The position numbers and the translations under genes are program-made. A stretch of DNA of 64,000 nucleotides. It comes from Sphagnum compactum. Its lineage: Eukaryota > Bryophyta > Sphagnopsida > Sphagnales. This document shows positions 14,288-25,157 of the stretch, one piece after another. The DNA is taken from positions 13,516,001 to 13,580,000 of the forward strand of contig OZ234494.1 in assembly GCA_965153455.1 (NCBI GenBank), written 5' to 3'. Under the pieces are notes generated by a model. It saw only the letters and a program-made list of their open reading frames with translations, had not been told where the DNA came from and did not search any database. Positions within the stretch are counted from its first letter, which is position 1, and each line of letters opens with the position of its first letter.

Positions 14288-14734
14288 GAATTTGTCCCTC
14301 AAAATGGAAGTGAAGGGATCAAATCCTAATTATTACAATCTAGTTTAAACTAGGTAGCCTAGGCATTTAAGCTAAGTTGCTTAAATCCCATGTGTTTTAA
14401 CCTAAGTTGCCATGAGCTTATATAGGTGGCTTAGCTACTTAGCTTAGCTTAGGCTCTTTATCTTAATCTAGAAACTATGAGGCTAGCCTAGTGAATTAAC
14501 TATTAGTGAATTCGATTAGATATTAGTGATTTCATTATGTTCGTACTTGTTCGTCCTCATTCACTAAAAGGTTGGTCACTTTCACTATGGTAAATTTTGT
14601 CCAACTTCATTTTAAATCTAATGAAACACAAAATGAACTTGGCCACATATTATAATAGTGTAGAGTTGTGAAGGTCCTTGCATTTGACACATAATTAAAA
14701 CTTCAAAGAAAACACATTAGTTCTAGGCCACGGC

Positions 14735-15700
14735 AATGAAAGAATTTGCAAATGGATTGGCATCAAATCCATGTCATGATCTTTAAAGATTATTTTGCAC
14801 CTTCACATGTGTATGATGAAGGATTATTTAGGTGTTGTTATAGGATGACCCATAGATTATTCTTGATGACTTTTGAAAGTGTTTGTGAGTATGATGATTT
14901 TTTTTTCATAATGACTAAATTGTACATGTAAATTCAAACTTTCTCTTATTAAAAATGCATTGTTGCATTCCAACAACTTGCATATGGAACATGGGCCAAC
15001 TTTGTAAATTAGTATTACAAACTTGGTGAGAACACTATGATTGAGTGCTTAAGGCAATTTGTGCAATTAACAATGACAATTTTTCAACCAATGTACTTGT
15101 GAAAACCGGATAAATCTAACGTTGAAAAGCAACTTTAGATCATAGCAAACTAAGGATTCTCGAGAATGTTCATGAGTTTCAACTACATGCGTTATAGGTG
15201 GAAAAATTACCCCATGGGTTTGCAAGGCTAATTTCAAAATAAAGACATGGAGAAAGGTCCGTCACCTTGGAATCAATTGTGAATCAAAATCTCTATATTT
15301 GGCACTTTTTTTGGGGGTTTCTTGAAAGGAGCAACAACATCAATGTTTTATATTGATCACCCATCATTTACAATTTGTTGAGTGGAATAAGTAAGGAGTT
15401 CAATTTTGTGGTGAATAGAACAACCCACCTTCAATACTATTTTTTAACAAATGGCATCTACCCACTAGGGTCTTGCACTATATAGAATGAACCCTAGAGG
15501 ACATGTGTTAAATAAATTTGGCTAGAAGTATAAATTGAAGGGAAAATTCAACATTTTCAAATCAAAGCTATGACCTATAAGAGAAATTCAATGGCAAATA
15601 TAGTCCATTGCTAGTCATTTGCCTCATAGTCATTCTCTAGAGGACTAACTCACTGAAATCACACTTTCCACAAAGTTTTGAATTGTGTAAGGCAATCTTG
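14735..15700 (+). pseudogene. HARBI1/PIF-Harbinger-like transposase pseudogene, right copy
   Basis: The order of blocks matches plant HARBI1/ALP1-type DDE nucleases: an N-terminal part with YDEGLFRCCYRMTHRLFL (about 14815-14870), KCIVAFQQLAYGTWANFVN (about 14960-15010), YKLGENTMIECLRQFV (about 15015-15065), ENVHEF (about 15165), YRWKNYPMGLQG*FQNKDM (about 15190-15250), FGTFFG and NNINVL (about 15295-15345), and a decayed tail near YYFLTNGIYPLG (about 15440-15475). Several frames are needed. The stops are mainly TAA and TAG where the family usually has Gln or Trp codons. The element is dead here. Its terminal repeats were not found. Confidence 0.82.
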
Positions 15701-16019
15701 TTTTGAAAGTCTTGGGCAAAAGATAAATTATTTGTGCACAAGCTTGATTCCTTTTCCACTTGATGTGCAAGGCCCTTTTTCTTCTTCTTGATTCTCAAAT
15801 TTTTCCATTATTTTCAACTTGCTTCATTACGAATTGAAAATGGTAGGCAAGGCTTTTTCAACTTGGATTGTAATTTCCTTCTATTAAAAAAACCGACCTT
15901 TCATTTTGTCAAAGTGTACAACACCTTACTGAATTTCCTTTCCTTTCTTTTTGGTGTCCTTATTAACCTATTCAAAATCAAACTTCGACAAGAAATTTGC
16001 TTGTTGGGGGAAACCCCAA

Positions 16020-16295
16020 GGGTGCAAATTCTTTAAGGTGTACCAGAATCTTGTCACAATGTCACCCTTTTCTGTTTTTTTAACCTAGTCCTTTTTTACT
16101 ATGTAAATACACATTTATGGATGATTATGATGGAATCTATATTTGTAATGGTCTAAAATACAGTCCTTCTAAAATTTTCTATAACTTTTGAATCATTATT
16201 TTTTTATGAGGATCAAAATATAAGGTAAAAAAGGATTGCAATAAGGACTAGGACCTTTTCGTCATGTGTGGTACACCTTAAAAGATTTTCACCCC
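16020..16295. mobile_element. MITE-like element, right copy
   Basis: The left end GGGTGCAAATTCTTTAAGG and the right end, read on the complementary strand as GGGTGAAAATCTTTTAAGG, form terminal inverted repeats that continue into GTGTACCA. The length is about 275 bp. CCAA precedes the left end and follows the right end, a possible 4-bp target duplication. It lies between the transposase relic and the transportin-like exons. Confidence 0.6.
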
Positions 16296-16844
16296 CAAAT
16301 GTAATCTAGATTTTGTAAAAACCTTGTGAGTGGGCATTTTATTCCGCAAAATGTCCCTTGCAGGGCACAACCATGTGGTGAGGCCTCTTGCCATATTGGC
16401 ATGTTTCGATCAATATTACGTTGGGTAATGCCCTATTGTTCATGCATTATCTTACATTTAAACTGCCTTGTCAACCTTAAACCTTAATTTTAATTGCTTG
16501 TTATATGATATAGCTTTGTTTTCCAACTTCAATATAAATTTATGTTGCACTTGTGGTTGAAGCCAAATGGTCTGTGACTTGTTCTAAAACTAGATTTCAA
16601 TTGCAGAACATGTTGTTTTGCCTTTGTTGGGCCCTACCCCCCAAGGACAGGGATTGTAGCATTAAATCTAACTTTTGTAAATTTTACCTTATTCAACCAG
16701 TTTCACGTTAGGTGAACAAGTTTATTTGATGGAAAAGTTTAGATTGTTTAATTTGAAATGGATATTTTGGTGTTTAGAGTGTTTACATAATAAGTGGATT
16801 AAAGTTAATGTCATTTTAATTGTTTTGTAAGTATCAAGGAGTGA

Positions 16845-18101
16845 CTTTTATGACTTTTTTCTATTGTGTTATGCTGATGAAGCTCCAAATGTTCGCCAAA
16901 GTGCCTTGGCTTCGTTGGGTGACCTTGCCAAAATGAACATTACGTTGCATGCAATGGATTGTCCATTTAACCTTGTTAAGGAAACTTGTGCGGGATTTTT
17001 TTCAAGATATTCTATATCATTATGTTCATTGGAATAATGTGTGGGATGTAACAAGATTGTGTAATGTATTTGCAGCCTCAATTAGCAGATCTTTTGAACT
17101 TTATAGCTAAACAACTGGTAAGCCTTTATTTTTTTCACATGTTTTATGGAACTATTGTTAGATCTTGAAGGTTGTTTTGTAGGCAAATGTGGTAAAGGGA
17201 AGGGGATCTTGCATGGAGCACAACAAGGACATGAAGCAAAAGAAATGTGTCTATGGCCAACAATGTTTGTTGGGCTATTGGTGAAATGGCAATCAAGGTA
17301 CTATTTTGAGTTTAAATTTTTTCATCAAGCTGAGTTTCACCAATTATACCTTGCAATGTCTACATTCTCTCGGTTGACCAATCAACATTTTGATGTAGAT
17401 TTGCTGTTTACAAGTGCCTTACAGGTCAAGCAAGATATTTTTTTATTGTCATCAATGCCATCTCATGTTTAGTTCCCATTCTTTTGAACAGTGAGGTATG
17501 CAATAGGGTTGAGATTTTTGTGTTTGGATGATTAGTGAGGGGGGTTGTTATGAGTATTAGAAGTCATGGAACAAGGGACTGTTCTCAAACATTATGCAAA
17601 AAGAGCTTGTGTAATGTGTAGCTCATCAAGGAAATTGATGCAAAAGGAGGGGTTGTTGGGTTTGAATAAGTCGCTCTTGGAGAGCAATGCAATCACCCTA
17701 AGCAAATGGGGATGGGGTGTGCTTAGAATTGGTGGCTCCACACATTGATCATTTCATGCAACCTTGGTGCTATGCTCTTTGCTTGTAAGGATTTTAAGGA
17801 AGATTGATATCCAAGGATTTGTTAGATGTTTGCATGCCTATGAATAATGTCTAGGATCATTATAGTCTATATGGTTGTGGAAGGTTACCATGTTCTATGC
17901 TCTTCATGTTTTGTTGCAGTTTGGGTGTAAAATCTGATGTGTCCTTTACTTATTTGCATAAATATGGCAGATCCACTAGGGAAAAAACAAAAAATGGGAA
18001 TCAATATTGTTTAATGTTCCTTTTGTGATGATGTGTTGTTTTGTTGCAAGATTTGTGATGATGTCGAAAAGGAGGATGCATTTCGAGGCCTCTATGCAAT
18101 G
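16845..18101 (+). pseudogene. Transportin-1-like (importin-beta family) pseudogene, right copy
   Basis: Exon-like blocks in order are: DEAPNVRQSALASLGDLAK (about 16873-16931), LQPQLADLLNFIAKQL ending at the GT donor near 17120, MANNVCWAIGEMAIK (about 17254-17298), VKQDIF.. then INAISCLVPILLNSE (about 17426-17491), LNKSLLESNAITL (about 17662-17700), VCLELVAPHIDHFMQPWC (about 17718-17772) and DDVEKEDAFRGLYAM ending at 18101. This is the HEAT-repeat core of transportin-1, known to bind nuclear import cargo and Ran. It shares with the left copy the frameshift in the T run at about 17438 and the extra G near 17717. It keeps a CGA codon (AFRGL) that is TGA in the left copy, and the AG acceptor at 17425 that the left copy has lost. 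Sequence stops matching at 18112. Confidence 0.85.
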
Positions 18102-18112
18102 GTGAATTCTAG

Positions 18113-20656
18113 TATCCGCCATTAATTGGTTCAATCTGGAAATTATAAAATTAGTTGTGCAAGGAGTTCCGATTTTATAACCAAAAAGACGATGGTGGAA
18201 ATGTTCCAGCTACTAGAAACAAGCCTTAGCAAACTACCAGCCAAGCCCACCAAGGAGAAGGAAAAAGAAAAGGAGGTGGCCGTTTATTGAAAAATTGCCC
18301 CACCAAAAGCACTTGCGACCAAGAAGGCTGTAAGGTTTCCCTTTTGAAGGGAATGTATGCAACTAGATTATCAACATTAATCCAAGTAATTTGGCTAAAG
18401 GGCAACCGACTCACTTACATGGTGAAAAATTTGATGAACTTTGTGGTGTTGGTCGAATAAGGAGTGAAGGTGAACTGGTTTATTGTAGTGTTCAACAACC
18501 TCTACAGCAAATTTACGAGATATTTTTGCATCGACAAAATTTGGCATAAGTAGGGACAACATCAAGTTTGGAGCTGCCCAAGTGGTAGATCTTACTTATA
18601 TAGAACTAGTTTCCAGTAAATCCAACTTTTATTCTACCGGAATCAGATGAGGAGGAGGAAGGAGTTGCTAAACCATTACCGAAAGCTTTGGCTGTAAAAA
18701 CTAATAGAATTTTAGAAGCGCGTCTCCAATGTGCACTTAGTAACATTGATGAAGAGATGGAGGATGTTAAGGAAATACCTAATTAGAAATCTCACCGACA
18801 TTTTTACCAACATTGTGGTCTTAGAAATTGGGTTGGTTTCATCCTTAAAATCCTATATCCTCGCTAGGGAAGCGCACTCCAATAAAGCAGTCACCGAAAT
18901 CATCAAGTCCTCGAAAGAAGGGAAGAATGTGAAGTCCGAGTCTGGATTAGATGAAAAGGTTTTCGATGCATGACCTTAACCGGAATTAAATTTTGGTGTA
19001 AGACCCCAACCAAAACCGCATCTAGTGCCTACAAATATGGTAGAAACCCTTGTAACCCTTTCTAGTTAGCTACATTAATGGCTAGAAGGAGAAGCAATTT
19101 CAGTAAGCGATATATTAGAGATGGATACTCCACCAAAATATTTTTATAGTGGAAACCTTACACAAAGTTTAAGTGAGGTAGCCGAAAGATGTCGCCTTTT
19201 TAACATTTCATTTTTGGTATAGTGTGGACTTTTTCCTCCACCAACTAGATTTGAAAGGGTCTTAGCTCCTTCAGTTATGTCTTCCTTGAAGAGTTTGGAG
19301 GACCACTTACTACGGTCAAAAGAATTTTCCTAGACAGTGGGTAACATTTCCACAACTTTTTGGTTAGCCACAACCAAAAAAAAGGTTGCAAAGGAAGTGT
19401 TGTAGAAGAACATGCATGAGTTAGCAAGTTTGAAAGGTCAAATGCTGCAACTACAAAAGGTTAATCGGTAGGATGCTCAAACCATATAGCATTTGTAGAT
19501 GGAGCTGCAGAACTTGGAAGACACAAGGAAGAAGGCCCTTGAGTTGGAAACTGAAAACTCCAACTACCAGAATGAATTATCGAATTTCCACATACGCATT
19601 ACTGAAATCAATAAAATGTTGGGCAAGATTAATTCGAAATGACTAAGTTTAAATAGGCTTTGGAATAACAGCAAGCAAACCGAAAGGCAATGGAACAGTT
19701 CTTGAACCTTATCAAAAAGTTATTTGTTTTAGCCAAAGTAAGGGTAGAATGGTTGGAGGAACAAAATGGAGCTTTTACTGAAACCACATAAAAGCAACAA
19801 GTGGAGTTGTAGCAGTCAACTGAAAAAATCCAGTTGCTGTAACATGACTTGGAGGAGGTCCAAAAGAATCTTAGTGTGGTGGTTTAGGAGGAGTTGGATA
19901 TGCTAGCGGAGGAAATGAAGGCACTAAAGCAAAGGGCGAAGCTTGCAGACCTCTACCATTACTAAATGGAGGAGTTTGACAACTTGAAGATGGAACATGC
20001 ATTTATGAAAACCAAACTTCTAATCTATCATAAGAGGAGCAAGAGGAACCAAGCCGAACAATGGGAGCTATATAAGGAACAAATCGATGAATTCATTTGG
20101 GAGGCATTCGAATCATACTGAAAAGGCGAGGAGTTATACTAGCTACATATTAAGACTTACCAATGCATAATGCCACATCTAATGATGCTGCCTTTTGAGC
20201 CTGATAAAATGCAAACCCACTCTAGATTTGCATCCAAATCTAGTTCATAGAGAGTGTGGAGTAGAGTGAAGGCGGAAAGATGGAGGTAGATTTAGTGGTT
20301 GCATTGGAACCACTGCTTAACAAACCAGAAGTAACTTCCAGTATTGGGATTCTTTCCGGTATTGCAGATGGTTTCAATGAAGCTGAAAGTGTTGCACCTT
20401 TTTTAGCCGTTTGCACCTACCAAAGCTACAATACATTCTGGTGGAACAATCGATTTAACATTCTCCAACATGATAGTCAAGGAGGAGTGAACAAATCCGG
20501 TGGTGGAAACCGGTATGGAAAAAGGGACTTCGATTTCAGCACAACTCAAACTAACTATACCCCTATTGTCACTGCACCAAGTCTTGATGCCGCAATGGTA
20601 GATTCAGGAGTAGATGTTAGGGTAGAGGAAACAAAGGCCGTAGAAATGGAAGAATA
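18113..20656 (+). pseudogene. Decayed retroelement-like coding region with a coiled-coil domain
   Basis: A long stretch of plus-strand coding character is recoverable if TAG and TAA stops are read as former CAG and CAA codons. It includes a Lys/Glu-rich stretch (about 18200-18290), an acidic stretch PESDEEEEG (about 18640), and a long coiled-coil-like part rich in Gln, Glu and Leu (about 19650-20100, for example QWELYKEQIDEFIWEAFES). The tail has an alternative open frame at 20280-20657. It ends just before a polypurine tract and a candidate LTR, so I infer the 3' internal part of an LTR retroelement. I found no reverse transcriptase, integrase or protease motif, and the protein family is unrecognised. 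The left edge coincides with the inverted-repeat boundary. Confidence 0.5.
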
Positions 20657-20693
20657 ATGTAGAAAGTGTAATTATGAAAATGTAATCCCAATT

Positions 20694-21228
20694 ACAAAGG
20701 GGGATGATGTTGAAAATAGATTTTTATCAAAACTTTTTAAAATTAAAACCAAATTTTTACCAGATTTTACTAAAACCGAAATCGAAATTACTTTATCAAA
20801 AAGCTTTTTACCAAAACCAATTTTATTTCCGATTTTCATTGTTTATATTTAGGATTGATTTTTTGGGGATTAAGTTAATTGCATGTTCCACTGTTTCTGA
20901 CTTTTTCCTTTGAAGTACTTGAGTATTTGTCCATTTGTGGACTATACAAGATAATACTTATGAAGTAAGATTAATTTTTTCCTACCATACCTTTTGTACG
21001 TAAAATTTGATGTGCAGTTGTTTTCCTGCATATGTTTGAAGTTGTATGTCATTTTGCAAGTTTGAAATGTTTGCATGATAGAAACTTGTAGTCTATTTGA
21101 ACTACTAATTTCATAAACTTTTCAAGACTATTTGTCACTTAATGTTGCAAAATTGAAATGATCATTTTTTGTTCCGATTTCATTTAAATACCTAAAACTT
21201 GATAGTTTACCGGGTGGCTTTAACAACA
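20694..21228 (+). mobile_element. Polypurine tract and candidate 3' LTR
   Basis: ACAAAGGGGGATGA (20694-20707) resembles a plant LTR-retrotransposon polypurine tract and is followed at once by TGTTGAAAATAG. A possible LTR end TTTAACAACA is at 21219-21228, giving a TGTTG..CAACA pair and an LTR of about 520 bp. No second LTR copy is visible in the window, so the right end is tentative. Confidence 0.45.
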
Positions 21229-24200
21229 AGTGAAATCAAAGAAAGTTTATAAAGTTGCTATAGTTATATATGGAGCTACAAGGAGTCTCAAATTTTGTAG
21301 TAAGGACATGAATAGCAAGTGGGGATTTCATCAAGTCATCTTTTGTAGGTTTGTCATTATAATATAGTGAAAATTTCAAGAAACAAAAGGAGACATCGAC
21401 TACAAAGTGGAACATTTCAAGGTTTTTTTCTTCTACTTTGGAACTTGATGTTTGTTATATTTTGTTTCCAAAGAACGAAAGGGAAATATAATAGTGAAAG
21501 AATTTAAAGTTCAACATGACTAGTGGAGAATTTCCTAAAAGATTTTTGTTTGTTTTTGAGAGCTAAGCTAGAATATGCTAAAGTCCTTTGTAGAATTTAA
21601 AGTGGTAGAGAATCTCTTTTATACTCATTGAGACAGTATGAAAATTTCCACCCATTTAGAAAGGCATTTGTTTCTTTCCCAAGAACGTTGCACAATCCCT
21701 AAATCAACAAGGCTATGGAGTGCAAATGGGATAAAAGGAACTAATTTTATTGGTTTATGTAACTATTGAAAAAGTGGGTTTGCTTGCCAAGATGAAGTGG
21801 CAATTTGGGATTTGTTATAGAAAGTGATGGATTATAAATCCATGAGTTTTACAAATGGCCAAAAATAATCATGATAAAAAAATGTCAAATTGGGCATCTT
21901 CAAATTAAGGTGTACCATAAAGGATGTCACAATAATTGAATCCTAATAAAGGCATTTTTATTGGGCTTGAAATTGGTAGGAAAAAGTTCATTTTTAATGA
22001 AATAGATAACAAAATGAATTGTAATGTTACAAAGTTAATTTTTAACAAATTTTCAATGTATGGTTATCTTAATACATGGAATGAAAAATCATATATGGTT
22101 TCAAATAAGAACTAATAAAATTTACCAAAGGATATCCAAATTTAATCTTGGGTGGTACATCTTGACATGAAGACACCCAACTATACTATTATGTAAAAGT
22201 GTGAATAATTATTATATTTGATTATGTCATTTTGAAGACATTTCAAGTAATTTAAAAAATGAAAAATGAAAGAAATGGTTATAATGTTTCATTATAAATG
22301 TTTTTAAATACTTTGTACTTTTTATAAAATTTTAAATTGTTACTTGTTCCACATGTACCCATAATACATTACAAATATTTTCGTCTAAACACATTAAAAC
22401 TTGCAAAATTAGTATATTTGTTGACACTAAAACATGAAAAATCAAACATTGGTTACATTTGTTATGGGTCATGGCTCCTATTAGTGTGACTATGTGCACC
22501 TTATATCAAATTTGAGATCTGAAGATGGAATCCAAATGCCAACATGTGAATGTATGAACCATCTACCAATGTAGTTTGCAAATAAGAAATTGACATAAGG
22601 CACCCTTCTCACATGCATGTAAATTATTAATGTAATAGCCATTCAAATTGATGAAGCACAAGGAGTTAACACAAAGTGTAATTTGTTGGACATGATCACT
22701 AACATTGGATCTTGGTGTAGTGTTTTGGATTTCTTTAAAATTCTTGAAAATAGTATTCCTTAGTTGACCTCAAGATTATAACGTTACTTGATCCACAACT
22801 ATACTTTCATTTGAAAATAATTCTCAAATTGACTACCAACCATGAGTGTGCTCTTTAGTAGGGGATTCCAAGGAGGTTGTTTAGCCAAGAGAGTTCCTAG
22901 TGATGTTTAGTGCCAAGGTCATTTCTAACTTCATTTGGGATGATGTCACTTTTAATGATCAAAGCCCTAAATGTGACTTTGGTTCTTGGTCCAACATTTC
23001 ATTGTTTTCTTGAATATTATTATCACAAGGTAGATTTATTGTTTACTTGATAAATCATATTTACAAGTAGGAGGTACAAGTGGCTAAAATGTCATTGCCT
23101 CCATTGTTTTAGGAAATAGATTAAAATAATTCGATTATTTTAGGAGAAGACAATGATTCTTTTTTAATATTTGTTGGTAGTTCAAATAATGGCATTGAAA
23201 TAAGGACAAAGTTGAATTATAAGAGTTTTAAAGAGGATTTGTGAAAGGTAGGTGAATGAGTCACCACTTTTGTAAGAGGAAGTGGTAGAGCCATTGAACC
23301 TACTTAAAGGGTCTCGGTTTGCTTTGAATGTGTGGAAAATATTGTCCCACGTAGTTTTATGTGTAATTTTTTGAACAAAATATCATATAATGCAATGCTA
23401 GATGTCTTCTAATGAAAATTTGAAATTGTAGTAATGTAATATACAACAAACAAATCATAGAAATGCTAAGATGTGTCCATATTTATGAATATGAATGGTA
23501 TTTTGGTAGTATTGTAAAAACACCAAATTCATGTTTCACAAAATAAATACCTCATATGTGTATAGAAATGTTATGTAATTATTGGTTTGAGGAATAATTG
23601 ATATACTTCATCAATATCCATTAGATGCAACTTTTCACCAATTTTTAGGCCCATCCATTAACAATGACTATGCAAACTTTTGTATTTGGATCCTTCTAAA
23701 ATTGTTGAAAATTGTCCTTATAAGAAAGTACTATATTTTATTTTAGAATGGTATAAAACAAAATTTGAATGTGTTAACAAGGAAGTATACTAATACCACC
23801 TATATTTTTATGTTTGAAATTAGTCCTCTTAAAGTTATAGTCATATGGTTTATAAAGGGGTCCAAGATTTTCAAAATACCCATAAAATATGATTGATTTT
23901 CATAAAATACCAATATTTGTCATATATTTGAACCCAAAGTGGGGACAATAATGCCACATGTCATATGGTTTGAATGTTTGAAGATTTTGACACAAAAAAT
24001 TGTGTAATTTGTATGTTTAAGTGGGAAGGTTGATGGAAATGTGTAAATTTTTGTGGCATTTGAAAATACTGAAAGATTACAATACCACATTAAAAATTGT
24101 ACATTCAAGCAATCCGAAAACCTAATGAGACAATTTTTTAAAGTACGGAATGTAACCTTGGGGGTGTGAAAGTGTGGAGGAACAAATTGGAATTATTTTA

Positions 24201-24246
24201 TGGTTAATTTTGATATTGGATTGTAGGTGTGTAATGGGATAGGAAG
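21229..24246. other. AT-rich intergenic DNA, traces of old coding
   Basis: No intact gene. At about 22862-23110 the plus strand reads as a decayed peptide with repeated C-to-T-type stops (GDSKEVV*PREFLVMF, then FIWDDVTFNDQSPKCDFGSW, and AKMSLPPLF at the end). I do not recognise the family. The remainder is low-complexity AT-rich sequence. Confidence 0.4.
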
Positions 24247-24251
24247 TAGCA

Positions 24252-25152
24252 TGTCGCGACCCTAGCCTTGGGCTTGCGACCAAAGTAAAGGTTTGCAAAG
24301 GTGCGAGCCGAGAGTGAAGCACGGGAGTCACATTTCATGCTCTCGGGAGCATAGGAGGGTGTGAGGGAATGAACCCACACACTCCCAAGTGGGCTCCCAC
24401 TTTGGGAGTTGGAGTTTTAATGGATTTTTAAATTTTCAGAGAGTGATTGCAAGGGTCAAATTCATTAGATTAAAGAGTTTCTTATACCATTGGAAAGATC
24501 TTGGAATGTAGATCTCTAAAATGGGCTTGCATGTCCCATTTGAGTACTTAAAACACAAGTTATGGCCGAAAGAAGGCCGAGAATCAAATTGTCAATTTGA
24601 CTCCCGACCACTAAAAATCAAGAATCGTTTTGATTTACTTGCGTGCAAGTGGCGTGTTACATATCGTTGGAAAGCTTTCAATGAGGGTACAACTTTGCTT
24701 TAGACCTCACCTCAATCGAAAGTCTACACAAAAAAGTTGTGGGCTTGCAAAGTCATGGAAGTTCCAATTTCGAGAAGTTCAGGAATGTTAGGACAAGATG
24801 ACATTTGGGTGTAGGCCCCATGACCAGACATAGAAAATACTATAAAGGGGAAGGTGGTGGCTTCCCCAAGCTTGGGCCGTGATGAGTTTTGTGAGTTCAT
24901 GTATGCCCGTGGTTCGTCCGTGCACCAAAAGTGTAACAACCATGCATTAACCAACTTGTTGTTTGGTTTGTGTAGTTTTGTGTGAATAATTAACCCGCTT
25001 GTCACTTGTCCTAGTCCCCATCACGGAGCTCTAGCACACCCTTCTACCCCCGAAGTGCTACGAGCTAAGGAATGTACCTCGATTCCTTCTTCTTCCGATG
25101 TTTCCACTTTAGATTCGCATTTGATTCTTTCAAGGAATATGGGGGTGCGTAA
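24252..25152 (+). mobile_element. Solo LTR of an LTR retrotransposon, with 5-bp TSD
   Basis: The sequence starts TGTCGCGACCCTAGCC and ends GGGTGCGTAA. The 5-bp direct repeat TAGCA lies immediately outside both ends (24247-24251 and 25153-25157). A diverged second copy at 55639-56535 has the same start and end and a very similar body, including GTGAGGGAATGAACCCACAC and CCCCGAAGTGCTACGAGC. No internal region adjoins it, so this is a solo LTR of about 901 bp. The terminal CA seems to have mutated to AA. Confidence 0.75.
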
Positions 25153-25157
25153 TAGCA

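Larger units (their letters stand above)
12175..18112. repeat. Right arm of the giant inverted repeat, with an extra 1.7 kb
   Basis: This is the reverse complement of 2566-6775, interrupted by 12585-14287. The outer edge at 18112 lies 11 bases past the splice donor at 18102 of a transportin-like exon, and the sequence beyond it is unrelated to the left flank. The inner edge at 12175 abuts unrelated loop DNA. The right-arm copies of the transportin-like and HARBI1-like relics are slightly better preserved than those of the left arm. Confidence 0.9.
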
